Shown one piece after another: positions 15,098 through 23,626 of a DNA stretch of 64,000 nucleotides; within the stretch, counting starts at the first letter, position 1; every line of letters begins with the position of its first letter. The DNA is taken from contig NZ_WAEM01000008.1 of NCBI RefSeq assembly GCF_008806775.1, forward strand, positions 1 through 64,000, written 5' to 3'. The notes beneath the pieces are model-generated. The model did no database searches. It was not told where the DNA came from and was given only the letters and a program-made list of their open reading frames with translations. The position numbers and the translations under genes were made by a program. This DNA comes from Flavobacterium luteum (GTDB lineage Bacteria; Bacteroidota; Bacteroidia; Flavobacteriales; Flavobacteriaceae).

Positions 15098-16243
15098 ATG
15101 AAAAATATATTAACCTATATCCTTTTAACCACAATACTCCTTTTTGGGAAAAGTCAAATTTCATATGGACAGACAACCATAAATATGAAAAAAGAAGGAG
15201 GAGTTTATTCCATTCCGTGTTCAGTAAATGGAATAGGGTTAAAATTCATTTTTGATACTGGTGCAAGTAATGTTTCAATATCTTTAACAGAAGCTAATTT
15301 TCTATTTAAGAATGGATATTTAACAAAGAAAGATATTATTGGTAGCGCAAATTTTCAAGACGCAACGGGTAATGTTAGTGTGGGCACGATAATAAATATT
15401 AGAAAATTAGAGTTTTCAGGTATAATTTTAAATAATGTTGAAGCACAAGTAGTTCACGAATTAAATGCGCCTTTATTATTAGGTCAATCAGCAATGGCAA
15501 AACTTGGAAAATTTCAATTTGACCCTAATAGTGGTGCACTAACATTGTTAGATAATTCTATTAAAATTATTGATTCAGGTACGAAAGAAGGAAGAGCATA
15601 TTGTGATAGTGGAAATTCGAAACAAGAATTAGAGGACTATAATGGGGCTATGACAGATTATAATAAAGCTATTGATATAAATCCTAATTTCTTTAGGTGT
15701 TATTGGCTAAGAGGTGTTTTGAAATCCGTTATGGGAGACAATAACGGAGCAATTATTGATTTTACTAAATCTATTAAGTTAAACCCAGATTTTAAAATGG
15801 CTTATGTAAACAGAGGATGGTCTAAAGCAGATTTAGAAGACTTCAAAGGATCTATAATTGACTTCACTAAAGCTATTCAAGTATGGGATGGTAAAGATGA
15901 CTTAGCTATAATATATTTTTCCAGAGGTTGTTCTAAAAAAGAATTAAAAGACGAGATAGGTGCTATAGCCGATTTCAACAAAGCAATTGAATTAGACCCT
16001 AATGATTTTCAAGCATATGGAAATAGAGGTCATTCGAAAATGATATTAAAGGATTACAAAGGTGCAATCGCCGATTTTGACAAACTTATTGAAATTCATC
16101 CTGAAGACGGTTTGGCTTTTTACAATAGAGGTCAAGCAAAAATGGCTCTTGGTCAAAAAGATAATGCTTGTATGGATTGGAGAAAAGCTGGAGAATTAGG
16201 TTATGAAAATGTCTTTGAGGATATTAAAGAATATTGCAATTAG
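15098..16243 (+). CDS. Retropepsin-like aspartic protease with TPR repeats
   Basis: This 381-residue secreted or periplasmic protein has a signal peptide at residues 1-24 (ending ISYGQ). Residues about 28-150 form a retroviral-type aspartyl protease domain. The catalytic motif FDTGASNVS has D53-T54-G55, and APLLLGQSAMAKLG is the usual later strand. Residues about 160-370 hold five or six TPR units (for example DYNKAIDINPNFFRCYWLRG). The active enzyme would need a dimer, since one DTG is present. Its target is unknown. Known Bacteroidota relatives combine the same two domains. It has its own AT-rich upstream region. Confidence 0.85.
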   Translation: MKNILTYILLTTILLFGKSQISYGQTTINMKKEGGVYSIPCSVNGIGLKFIFDTGASNVSISLTEANFLFKNGYLTKKDIIGSANFQDATGNVSVGTIINIRKLEFSGIILNNVEAQVVHELNAPLLLGQSAMAKLGKFQFDPNSGALTLLDNSIKIIDSGTKEGRAYCDSGNSKQELEDYNGAMTDYNKAIDINPNFFRCYWLRGVLKSVMGDNNGAIIDFTKSIKLNPDFKMAYVNRGWSKADLEDFKGSIIDFTKAIQVWDGKDDLAIIYFSRGCSKKELKDEIGAIADFNKAIELDPNDFQAYGNRGHSKMILKDYKGAIADFDKLIEIHPEDGLAFYNRGQAKMALGQKDNACMDWRKAGELGYENVFEDIKEYCN

Positions 16244-16283
16244 AAATGTAAAATGAATAAAATAATTATACAATCTATCTAGA

Positions 16284-16610
16284 ATGACAATAGAACAATT
16301 ATATAAATTTCTCACGGAAAATTCACCTTTTAAGTTCAAAGGGAGCAGTGAAGACTTGTATTATTTTGATGCTGAATATTATTCAATAAACGAAGGGGAA
16401 AAATATAAATTTACACTTTCAAAAGTTTCTGATAGTTTCATTTTTAATGATGGAGGATTATTTCCTGTTTTCCAAAATGTTATAATTGAAACAACAGGCG
16501 AACTTAATAGTACAGTTATTCTAAATATGAACACCAACGCTTTAAAAAACGACCGATTTAGACATAATGATGCTGAAGATGGATATTTGATTTTGATACC
16601 ATATAGATAA
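16284..16610 (+). CDS. Hypothetical protein (108 aa)
   Basis: This small acidic cytosolic protein has predicted beta-strands (FKFKGSSEDLYYFDAEYYS, then KFTLSKVSDSFIFNDGG). There is no signal peptide and no family that I recognise. It lies 40 bp after the aspartic-protease gene on the same strand and may share its transcript. Codon use looks like the neighbours. The frame is well formed, with ATG start and TAA stop. Possible immunity or adaptor roles are pure guesswork. Confidence 0.6.
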   Translation: MTIEQLYKFLTENSPFKFKGSSEDLYYFDAEYYSINEGEKYKFTLSKVSDSFIFNDGGLFPVFQNVIIETTGELNSTVILNMNTNALKNDRFRHNDAEDGYLILIPYR

Positions 16611-16723
16611 ACTTTTGTCCGAATCTAAATATTTTGTATGTGACTAATATACAATTACAAGACAAACAAAAAACTTTTGGAAAGGATTATAAAAAATGTT
16701 GCGGAAATTTGTTTGTAAAAAAT

Positions 16724-17113
16724 CTATAACTTCCCTTTCAATTCCCCAGCATCAATATCACTGTGGGAAACATCATAAACTGATTTTCCATCTTTAATCA
16801 AAAGCAATTGTGGCGATTGATGGTACACTCCAAAACGAGAAGCAATTTCATTTGAAATAGCTCTGTGTTCCAATAAATCCAAAAAATAAGCATCTACTTC
16901 ATCGTCTAAATCGAACTCGTTTTCAAATTGTTTCAATACCATTCGACTTACGCTACAGCGGGTACTGTGTTTGAAAATCACTACGGGTTTTTCATTTGAA
17001 GAACTTATAATTTCATTCAACTGACCCAAATCAGTCAAGTTTATCCAATTGATTTTGCTCTTCGAATTATCTTGTTTGTCGGAACTCCCGAAAATATTTG
17101 AAAATACACTCAT
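16724..17113 (-). CDS. ytxJ: Bacillithiol-linked monothiol protein YtxJ
   Basis: This 129-residue thioredoxin-fold protein of the YtxJ family is proposed to remove bacillithiol from oxidised proteins. The active-site loop HSTRCSVS has one reactive cysteine, where the Bacillus/Staphylococcus relatives have a TxCPIS motif. The helix and strands after it (AYFLDLLEHRAISNEIASRF, then QSPQLLLIKDG) complete the fold. A bacillithiol synthesis gene, bshA, lies 32 kb away in this window, so the cofactor is probably made. It has a well-formed promoter at 17212-17242. Confidence 0.88.
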   Translation of the reverse strand: MSVFSNIFGSSDKQDNSKSKINWINLTDLGQLNEIISSSNEKPVVIFKHSTRCSVSRMVLKQFENEFDLDDEVDAYFLDLLEHRAISNEIASRFGVYHQSPQLLLIKDGKSVYDVSHSDIDAGELKGKL

Positions 17114-17211
17114 TTTGTCTTTTTTTAAGTCAATTTGTCTTTCACAAACACCTACTTATCAGTCATTTTGTCGTAACTTTAATGGTGGAATAAGATTTGA
17201 CGATTATTTGA

Positions 17212-17242
17212 CAAAGGTACAACAACTTAAAACTTAAACAAG
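17212..17242 (-). promoter_or_regulatory. Promoter of ytxJ
   Basis: On the minus strand CTTG (17242-17239), a 19-nt spacer and TACCTTTG (17219-17212) match the Bacteroidota consensus. The start would be near 17205, about 90 nt before the gene. Confidence 0.75.
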
Positions 17243-17288
17243 CACGTTTAATAGCATATCAAACATTCAACTTTAAATTAAAAGTAAA

Positions 17289-19892
17289 ATGAATATTAAT
17301 AAATTTACCATCAAATCGCAGGAAGCCATTCAGCTTTCTCAACAATTGGCTCAGAGTTATGGACAACAACAAATAGAAAACGAACACATTTTTAAGGCGA
17401 TTTTTGAAGTCGATGAAAACGTGGCTCCTTTTATTTTGAAAAAACTAAATGTAAATGTTCCGTTATTTGAACAAATATTAGACAGCACTATTCAGAGCTT
17501 TCCGAAAGTTTCTGGTGGCGAAATCATGCTTTCAAGAACGGCAAATACGATGCTTAACGAATCGGAAATCATCGCCAAAAAAATGAACGACGAGTTCGTT
17601 TCCATCGAGCATTTAATTCTGGCTATTTTTGGTTCCAAGAGCAAGGTTGCCCAAATATTAAAAGACCAAGGCGTTACCGAAAAGGGATTGAAAGCCGCTA
17701 TCGACGAACTCCGAAAAGGCGAAAGAGTTACTTCAGCTTCAGCAGAGGAAACTTATAATTCCTTGAACAAATACGCCAAAAACCTCAACGAATTAGCGAA
17801 AACTGGCAAACTCGATCCTGTAATTGGTCGTGACGAAGAAATTCGTCGGGTTTTGCAAATTTTGACGCGTCGAACCAAAAATAATCCGATGCTTGTGGGT
17901 GAACCTGGAGTTGGTAAAACCGCCATTGCCGAAGGATTGGCACACCGAATTGTAGATGGCGATGTTCCCGAAAACCTGAAAGACAAAATCGTTTTTTCTC
18001 TTGACATGGGTGCACTAATTGCTGGAGCCAAATACAAAGGAGAATTCGAAGAACGACTAAAATCGGTCGTGAAAGAAGTGACCGCTGCCGAAGGTGATAT
18101 TGTGTTGTTCATAGACGAAATCCACACGCTTGTTGGTGCTGGTGGTGGCGAAGGCGCGATGGATGCGGCCAATATCCTGAAACCAGCTTTGGCCCGTGGC
18201 GAATTGCGTGCCATTGGTGCAACCACATTGGACGAATACCAAAAATATTTCGAAAAAGACAAGGCACTCGAACGTCGTTTCCAAAAAATAATGATTGAGG
18301 AACCCGATACCGAAAGTGCGATTTCCATCCTTCGAGGCATCAAGGAAAAATACGAAACACACCACAAAGTACAGATAAAAGACGAAGCCATTATTGCGGC
18401 TGTCGAATTATCGCAAAGGTATATTACCAATCGATTTTTGCCAGATAAAGCAATCGATTTAATGGACGAAGCCGCATCTAAAATCCGCATGGAAATTAAT
18501 TCGAAACCTGAAGAATTGGACGTTTTAGATCGAAAAATAATGCAATTGGAAATCGAGATTGAAGCCATTAAACGGGAGAAAGACGAGAGCAAACTTAAAA
18601 ATCTAGGAATGGATTTGGCCAACCTAAAAGACGACCGAAACGAAATCTTTACCAAATGGAAATCAGAGAAAGATGTGGTCGATAATATACAAGCCGTAAA
18701 AACCGAAATCGAAGACTTTAAATACGAAGCCGAACGTGCCGAACGAGAAGGTGATTATGGAAAAGTTGCCGAAATTCGTTACGGAAAAATAAAAGAAGCT
18801 CAAGAACGATTGGATGCATTTCAAAAAAAACTAGCCGAAAATCAATCGGGAACTTCCTTAATCAAAGAAGAAGTGACCCGTGAAGACATTGCCGAAGTTG
18901 TAGCCAAATGGACAGGAATTCCTGTGATGAAAATGCTGCAAGGCGAGAGAGAAAAACTCTTGAAACTAGAAGACGAATTGCACAAACGCGTCGTGGGTCA
19001 AGAAGAAGCCATCGAAGCCGTGAGCGATGCCGTTCGTAGAAGTCGTGCAGGATTGCAGGATATGAAAAAACCCGTGGGAACCTTCCTTTTCTTAGGTACT
19101 ACAGGAGTGGGGAAAACCGAATTGGCCAAAGCTTTAGCCGAATACCTTTTCGATGATGAAAACGCGATGACCCGAATCGACATGAGCGAATACCAAGAAC
19201 GCCACAGCGTAAGCCGTTTGGTTGGTGCGCCTCCGGGATATGTGGGTTATGACGAAGGCGGACAATTGACTGAAGCAGTGCGTAGAAAACCGTATTCCGT
19301 GATTCTCTTGGACGAAATCGAAAAAGCCCATCCAGACACCTTCAACATCTTGTTGCAGGTCTTAGACGAAGGACGTTTGACAGACAACAAAGGACGTTTG
19401 GCAGATTTCAAAAACACGATTATTATTATGACTTCGAATATGGGAAGCCAGATTATTCAGGATAAATTCGACAATCTGAAAGGAAGTATCGAAGCCACCA
19501 CCGAAGCCGCAAAAGTGGAAGTTTTGGGCTTGTTGAAACAAACCGTTCGCCCGGAATTCATCAATCGTATTGACGAAATCGTGATGTTCACGCCTTTGAC
19601 CAATGCAAATATTGCCCAAATTGTGGGCTTGCAACTGAAATCAGTGACCAAAATGCTGGCACAACAAGGCATCACGATGGATGCCACGCCAGAAGCCATT
19701 GCCTATTTATCTGAAAAAGGGTATGATCCGCAGTTTGGTGCTCGACCCGTAAAAAGGGTAATACAAAGAGACGTTCTGAACCAATTATCAAGAGAAATCT
19801 TGGCCGGAAAAGTTACCGCGGACAGCATTATCTTGTTGGATGCTTTTGATGGAAAATTGGTGTTTAGGAACCAGAGCGAATTGGTACACTAA
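17289..19892 (+). CDS. clpB: ATP-dependent disaggregase ClpB (Hsp100)
   Basis: This 867-residue hexameric AAA+ chaperone pulls polypeptides out of aggregates together with DnaK. Domains in order are Clp N-domain (1-145), first AAA+ with Walker A GEPGVGKT (204-211) and Walker [11 protein letters not shown], a coiled-coil middle domain (about 400-530, rich in E/K), second AAA+ with GTTGVGKTE and [10 protein letters not shown], and a C-terminal small domain. It is noticeably richer in G/C third bases than its neighbours, as expected for a highly expressed gene. No CIRCE-type inverted repeat is visible upstream. Confidence 0.97.
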   Translation: MNINKFTIKSQEAIQLSQQLAQSYGQQQIENEHIFKAIFEVDENVAPFILKKLNVNVPLFEQILDSTIQSFPKVSGGEIMLSRTANTMLNESEIIAKKMNDEFVSIEHLILAIFGSKSKVAQILKDQGVTEKGLKAAIDELRKGERVTSASAEETYNSLNKYAKNLNELAKTGKLDPVIGRDEEIRRVLQILTRRTKNNPMLVGEPGVGKTAIAEGLAHRIVDGDVPENLKDKIVFSLDMGALIAGAKYKGEFEERLKSVVKEVTAAEGDIVLFIDEIHTLVGAGGGEGAMDAANILKPALARGELRAIGATTLDEYQKYFEKDKALERRFQKIMIEEPDTESAISILRGIKEKYETHHKVQIKDEAIIAAVELSQRYITNRFLPDKAIDLMDEAASKIRMEINSKPEELDVLDRKIMQLEIEIEAIKREKDESKLKNLGMDLANLKDDRNEIFTKWKSEKDVVDNIQAVKTEIEDFKYEAERAEREGDYGKVAEIRYGKIKEAQERLDAFQKKLAENQSGTSLIKEEVTREDIAEVVAKWTGIPVMKMLQGEREKLLKLEDELHKRVVGQEEAIEAVSDAVRRSRAGLQDMKKPVGTFLFLGTTGVGKTELAKALAEYLFDDENAMTRIDMSEYQERHSVSRLVGAPPGYVGYDEGGQLTEAVRRKPYSVILLDEIEKAHPDTFNILLQVLDEGRLTDNKGRLADFKNTIIIMTSNMGSQIIQDKFDNLKGSIEATTEAAKVEVLGLLKQTVRPEFINRIDEIVMFTPLTNANIAQIVGLQLKSVTKMLAQQGITMDATPEAIAYLSEKGYDPQFGARPVKRVIQRDVLNQLSREILAGKVTADSIILLDAFDGKLVFRNQSELVH

Positions 19893-19914
19893 TAAAATGC
19901 AATTATAATTTTAT

Positions 19915-19954
19915 AAAAAACACTGATTGAAAAGCCAGTGTTTTTTTTTTTTTT
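19915..19954 (+). terminator. Rho-independent terminator of clpB
   Basis: AAAAAACACTG (19915-19925) pairs with CAGTGTTTTTT (19936-19946) and is followed by a long T run. Confidence 0.9.
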
Positions 19955-20040
19955 CAAAAAACAAAGTAAAGACTAAGTCTCCCAACTCCATAAGCACTAT
20001 ATAAGATTCTACAACAACTTTAGAAACTTATTTTTTGGAT

Positions 20041-20048
20041 TATATTTG
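20041..20048 (+). promoter_or_regulatory. Candidate -7 element before structured region
   Basis: TATATTTG fits TAnnTTTG. At the usual spacing the -33 reads CTTTAG rather than TTTG, so the match is partial. Confidence 0.35.
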
Positions 20049-20181
20049 TTGTATAATGTAATAGTTATGAAAATATCCCGATTTCTTGATGATATACTAA
20101 ATCTTCCCATTAAAGTAAGCGCAAAATTATTTCGCTGTTCACTTTCTATCGTATGCAAAACTGCGCAAACTATTGTGAACC

Positions 20182-20252
20182 CAGCTCTTCGATGTGTTCC
20201 ACAAAAGCGGTGGAGCTGTGCGAAGTCTCCCGACTTCTACCCGATTGCTCGG
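20182..20252 (+). ncRNA. Candidate structured RNA
   Basis: Three stems can be drawn. CAGCTC (20182-20187) pairs with GAGCTG (20213-20218), and TTCCAC in between can compete for the same strand through GTGGA. GAAGTC-TCCC-GACTTC lies at 20222-20237. CCGA-TTGC-TCGG lies at 20241-20252. This GC-rich patch in AT-rich DNA follows a promoter-like motif. It may instead be a degraded repeat. Only comparative data can decide. Confidence 0.3.
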
Positions 20253-20289
20253 ATAAATAAGAAATATTCTCGTTTATCGAACGAAGATG

Positions 20290-20322
20290 TTGTTATTAAA
20301 AAAACATTATTTAGTACCTTCG
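20290..20322 (+). promoter_or_regulatory. Candidate promoter of the DUF808 gene
   Basis: TTG (20290-20292), a 22-nt spacer and TACCTTCG (20315-20322), one base from TAnnTTTG. The start would fall about 35-40 nt before the gene. Confidence 0.5.
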
Positions 20323-20366
20323 CCTAAAAATATAAAAACAGCAATTAGGTAATATAATAAATTTTT

Positions 20367-21236
20367 ATGGCATCAGGTTTTTTCGCACTCTTAGATGATA
20401 TCGCAGCAATTATGGATGATGTTGCAGCAATGAGTAAAATTGCAACCAAAAAAACTGCAGGAATATTGGGAGATGATTTGGCAGTAAATGCCGAGAAAGC
20501 ATCTGGATTTGTTTCAAATAGAGAACTCCCAGTTTTATGGGCAATTACAAAGGGATCTTTCCTTAATAAATTGATTATTTTACCAGTAGCTTTTTTACTT
20601 AGTGCTTTTTTACCTTTGGCAATTACAATTATATTAGTGCTTGGAGGTCTTTTCTTAGCATATGAAGGGGCAGAAAAAATATATGAATACTTCTTTCCGC
20701 ACAAGCACGTCGCAACCGAAATTATCGTACAAGATTTTACCGAAGAAGAAATTTTATCTCTTGAAAAAGATAAAATAAAGTCGGCCATAGTAACCGATTT
20801 TATTCTTTCGGTTGAAATTGTAATTATTGCTTTGGGCACCGTAATAGACGAACCCATAAGCTCACAGATTGCTGTTGTTTCAATAGTTTCAATAATAGCA
20901 ACCGTAGGTGTTTACGGTATTGTGGCTCTCATTGTGCGAATGGACGAACTAGGTTTCAAACTTATTGCATTGAGTTCCAAGGAAAGTAGTTTATCAAAAA
21001 CAGTCGGAAACATATTGGTGCAAGCCTTGCCAAAGATTATAAAAAGTTTAGCTGTTATTGGTACTATCGCCTTGCTCCTTGTAGCGGGCGGTATTTTTAT
21101 TCATAAAATTGAATTTTTGCATCACTTATTCCCACAATGGCCTTCTATTATTAGAGAATTTGGTTTCGGGCTTCTTTTTGGAGGAATTGTTTTGGTAGTG
21201 GTAAATCTTTTCAAAAAAATGTTTAAAAAAATTTGA
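20367..21236 (+). CDS. DUF808 (YedI family) inner-membrane protein
   Basis: This 289-residue integral membrane protein has the family's N-terminal signature MASGFFALLDDIAAIMDDVA and TKKTAGILGDDLAVNAEKAS. About five hydrophobic helices follow (roughly residues 69-93, 145-165, 168-190, 225-250 and 260-285). YedI/DUF808 proteins are widespread, but their function is not established. It stands alone with its own promoter-like sequence. Confidence 0.88.
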   Translation: MASGFFALLDDIAAIMDDVAAMSKIATKKTAGILGDDLAVNAEKASGFVSNRELPVLWAITKGSFLNKLIILPVAFLLSAFLPLAITIILVLGGLFLAYEGAEKIYEYFFPHKHVATEIIVQDFTEEEILSLEKDKIKSAIVTDFILSVEIVIIALGTVIDEPISSQIAVVSIVSIIATVGVYGIVALIVRMDELGFKLIALSSKESSLSKTVGNILVQALPKIIKSLAVIGTIALLLVAGGIFIHKIEFLHHLFPQWPSIIREFGFGLLFGGIVLVVVNLFKKMFKKI

Positions 21237-21308
21237 AAAAAAATGAGTTTCATAAAATGATTGAAAGAAGAATTTAACTTTAAATCCAAGTTTTCCATTT
21301 CTCATTAC

Positions 21309-21338
21309 TTCTATTCTTTATAAAAATTCCTATTTTTG
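21309..21338 (+). promoter_or_regulatory. Candidate promoter of aguB-aguA
   Basis: TTC at 21309-21311, 19-nt spacer, TATTTTTG at 21331-21338. The -7 is exact and the -33 is one base off. The transcript would have a very short 5' leader. Confidence 0.6.
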
Positions 21339-21355
21339 CAGTCTAAATTTTTGTC

Positions 21356-22243
21356 ATGCCAAATAAGAAATACAAAATAGCTGTTATACAATTGAACCTA
21401 AATGATGTTGCCGAAAACAATCTGAAAAAATGTTTGTCTTGGGTGCGCGATGCGGCCAGTCAAGGCGCCGAGGTGATTTCGTTACCAGAATTGTACAGCA
21501 GCCACTATTTTTGTCAAAGCGAAGATGTGAATAATTTTGCCTTGGCAGAACCATTGTACAGCACTTCATTTATTGCTTTTAGCGCTTTGGCTAAAGAATT
21601 GGGAGTTGTTATTATCGTTCCTTTCTTTGAAAAAAGAATGGCTGGAATTTACCACAATAGTGCTTACATCATTGACACAGATGGCTCTGAAGCAGGATTG
21701 TACCGCAAAATGCATATTCCTGACGATCCCCATTTCTATGAAAAATTCTATTTTACTCCAGGAGATTTAGGTTTCAAAACTATACCAACACAAAAAGGAA
21801 AAATAGGAACTCTGATTTGTTGGGATCAATGGTATCCCGAAGCAGCTCGTTTAACAGCTTTACAAGGTGCTGAAGTTTTGTTTTACCCAACAGCAATTGG
21901 TTGGCATCCACTTGAGAAAGAACAATACGGAGAAAACCAACAAGGTGCTTGGATGAATGTCATGAAAGGTCACGCTGTTGCTAATGGTGTATATGTTGCT
22001 GCGGCAAATAGAATTGGTTTAGAACAATATATTGAAGGTACTGCTGGTATTCAATTTTGGGGATCTTCTTTTATTGCCGGTCCACAAGGAGAGATTTTAG
22101 CACAAGCATCTACTGATAAAGAAGAGATTCTGATAGCAGAAGTCGATTTAGACTTACAAGAAAATGTACGCCAGAACTGGCCGTTTTTTAGAGACCGACG
22201 CATCGATGCTTATGGAGATATTACAAAAAGAGCTATCGATTAA
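21356..22243 (+). CDS. aguB: N-carbamoylputrescine amidase
   Basis: This 295-residue nitrilase-superfamily amidohydrolase converts N-carbamoylputrescine to putrescine, CO2 and ammonia. The catalytic triad is visible: E45 in SLPELYSSHYF, K118 in YRKMHIPDDPHFYEK and C155 in LICWDQWYPEAAR. The last two motifs match the AguB/CPA subfamily closely. The next gene, aguA, starts 2 bp after its stop. Together they take agmatine to putrescine. No arginine decarboxylase lies in the window. Confidence 0.93.
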   Translation: MPNKKYKIAVIQLNLNDVAENNLKKCLSWVRDAASQGAEVISLPELYSSHYFCQSEDVNNFALAEPLYSTSFIAFSALAKELGVVIIVPFFEKRMAGIYHNSAYIIDTDGSEAGLYRKMHIPDDPHFYEKFYFTPGDLGFKTIPTQKGKIGTLICWDQWYPEAARLTALQGAEVLFYPTAIGWHPLEKEQYGENQQGAWMNVMKGHAVANGVYVAAANRIGLEQYIEGTAGIQFWGSSFIAGPQGEILAQASTDKEEILIAEVDLDLQENVRQNWPFFRDRRIDAYGDITKRAID

Positions 22244-22245
22244 TC

Positions 22246-23304
22246 ATGAGTACTACTAATAATAGACGATTTCCAGCAGAATGGGAAAAACAACAAGGAA
22301 TTTTGCTTTGCTTTCCTCATAATGGTAATGATTGGCCAGGAAAATACGAAGCCATACAATGGGCATTTGTAGAATTTATTAAGAAAGCGGCTAATTTCGA
22401 GCAGGTTTTTCTGGTTGTGGCTGATGAAAAATTAAAAGGAAAAGTTATAGAGATGCTCCAAACGGCACATGTTATCGTTGAAAATGTTTCTTTCATCATA
22501 CATAAAACCAATAGAAGTTGGATGCGTGACTCGGGACCTATACTTGTAAAAAATGGTACCAAAAGAGAAGCCTTAAATTTTAACTTTAATGGTTGGGCAA
22601 AATATAAAAACTTCCAACTAGACAAACATGTTCCGAATAAAGTTGCCGATTTTTTAAAAATTCCATTAACTCAAGTTAAATATAAAGGCAAACCAGTAAT
22701 TGTAGAAGGTGGTGCCATTGACGTTAATGGAAAAGGAACTTTACTCACATCCGAAGAATGTTTGATGCATCCAAGTGTACAAGTCAGAAATCCCGGATTT
22801 ACTAAAGCCGATTATGAAGTAATATTTAAGGAGTATTTAGGCATTACTAATGTAATTTGGTTAAAAGACGGAATTGAAGGTGATGATACACACGGTCATA
22901 TTGATGATTTATGCCGATTTGTTAATGAAGATACTATTGTTACCGTTGTAGAATCTGACCCGAATGACAATAATTACATGCCTTTACAGGAAAATTTAAA
23001 GATTTTACAAAATGCTACCTTAGAAAATGGTTTGTCTCCTAAAATTGTAACATTACCTATGCCCAAACGATTAGAATTTGGTGGATTGCGAATTCCTGCT
23101 AGTTATGCTAATTTTTTAATTTTAAACAACTGCGTTTTAGTTCCCACATTTAATGATGCAAATGATAGGATTGCATTAAATATAATTGCTGATTGCTTTC
23201 CAAAAAGAGAAATTATAGGAATAAGCGCTATAGACTTAATATGGGGATTCGGAACCTTACATTGCTTAAGCCAGCAAATTCCTGAACAAAAAACAAATTT
23301 CTAA
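22246..23304 (+). CDS. aguA: Agmatine deiminase
   Basis: This 352-residue guanidino-modifying enzyme hydrolyses agmatine to N-carbamoylputrescine. Family motifs are MRDSGPILV, the GDDTHGHIDDLCRF substrate/His block and the C-terminal nucleophile C340 in GFGTLHCLSQQ. It is coupled to aguB (2-bp gap). A strong hairpin terminator follows. The pair makes polyamines from arginine, whose synthesis genes lie 8 kb upstream. Confidence 0.95.
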   Translation: MSTTNNRRFPAEWEKQQGILLCFPHNGNDWPGKYEAIQWAFVEFIKKAANFEQVFLVVADEKLKGKVIEMLQTAHVIVENVSFIIHKTNRSWMRDSGPILVKNGTKREALNFNFNGWAKYKNFQLDKHVPNKVADFLKIPLTQVKYKGKPVIVEGGAIDVNGKGTLLTSEECLMHPSVQVRNPGFTKADYEVIFKEYLGITNVIWLKDGIEGDDTHGHIDDLCRFVNEDTIVTVVESDPNDNNYMPLQENLKILQNATLENGLSPKIVTLPMPKRLEFGGLRIPASYANFLILNNCVLVPTFNDANDRIALNIIADCFPKREIIGISAIDLIWGFGTLHCLSQQIPEQKTNF

Positions 23305-23326
23305 ATCACATTTTAAAAGAAAAATA

Positions 23327-23362
23327 AAAAAAGAGGCTGTCTAATAGACAGCCTCTTTTATC
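23327..23362. terminator. Bidirectional terminator
   Basis: AAAGAGGCTGTCT (23330-23342), loop AAT, AGACAGCCTCTTT (23346-23358) form a perfect 13-bp stem flanked by A and T runs. It serves both aguA (plus) and the convergent 54-aa gene (minus). Confidence 0.95.
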
Positions 23363-23368
23363 AATCTA

Positions 23369-23533
23369 TTAAACAGATTGATTTTTCTTAGCTTTTCTTT
23401 CTTTATACATTTCATACAAAGCTCCTCCCACCCAATACTGGACAAAAGCAACTAGAAAAAACATTAACCAAAATCCTATAGACAGAACGGTTAAAAAAAG
23501 TAAAAAGCCTAAATACTGTGAAAATTCAAACAT
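23369..23533 (-). CDS. Small single-span membrane protein (54 aa)
   Basis: The minus-strand frame from ATG at 23533 reads MFEFSQYLGFLLFLTVLSIG, then FWLMFFLVAFVQYWVGGALY and a basic tail EMYKERKAKKNQSV. One or two hydrophobic helices with a positively charged C-terminus suggest an inner-membrane protein with the tail in the cytoplasm. It has a well-spaced promoter at 23562-23592 and ends against a strong terminator, both arguing that it is a true monocistronic gene. Function unknown. Confidence 0.75.
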   Translation of the reverse strand: MFEFSQYLGFLLFLTVLSIGFWLMFFLVAFVQYWVGGALYEMYKERKAKKNQSV

Positions 23534-23561
23534 GTTTTCCTGATTTTTTCTTAATAATATG

Positions 23562-23592
23562 CAAATGTATGTTTATTATTTTTTCTTACCAA
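23562..23592 (-). promoter_or_regulatory. Promoter of the 54-aa membrane protein
   Basis: Minus strand TTG (23592-23590), 20-nt spacer, TACATTTG (23569-23562). The predicted start is about 20 nt before the ATG. Confidence 0.75.
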
Positions 23593-23626
23593 TAAAACTA
23601 AATCATTTTTTATAAAAAAGTATTCC

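Larger units (their letters stand above)
19893..20366. other. Intergenic region with structured GC-rich core
   Basis: This 474-nt gap holds the clpB terminator, a TATATTTG at 20041-20048, three hairpin-forming GC-rich stretches at 20182-20252 and a promoter-like pair at 20290-20322. An 86-codon frame from 20067 is open but unconvincing. See the separate entries. Confidence 0.6.

Noticed and set aside
17753..18655. 300-codon minus-strand frame inside clpB
   Set aside because: Serine-rich low-complexity translation is typical of the antisense of a G/C-rich third-base gene. It is a shadow of clpB.
20046..20327. 93-residue frame between clpB and the DUF808 gene
   Set aside because: Odd composition, no family pattern, and it runs through strong hairpins. 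A structured non-coding region or decayed sequence is more likely.
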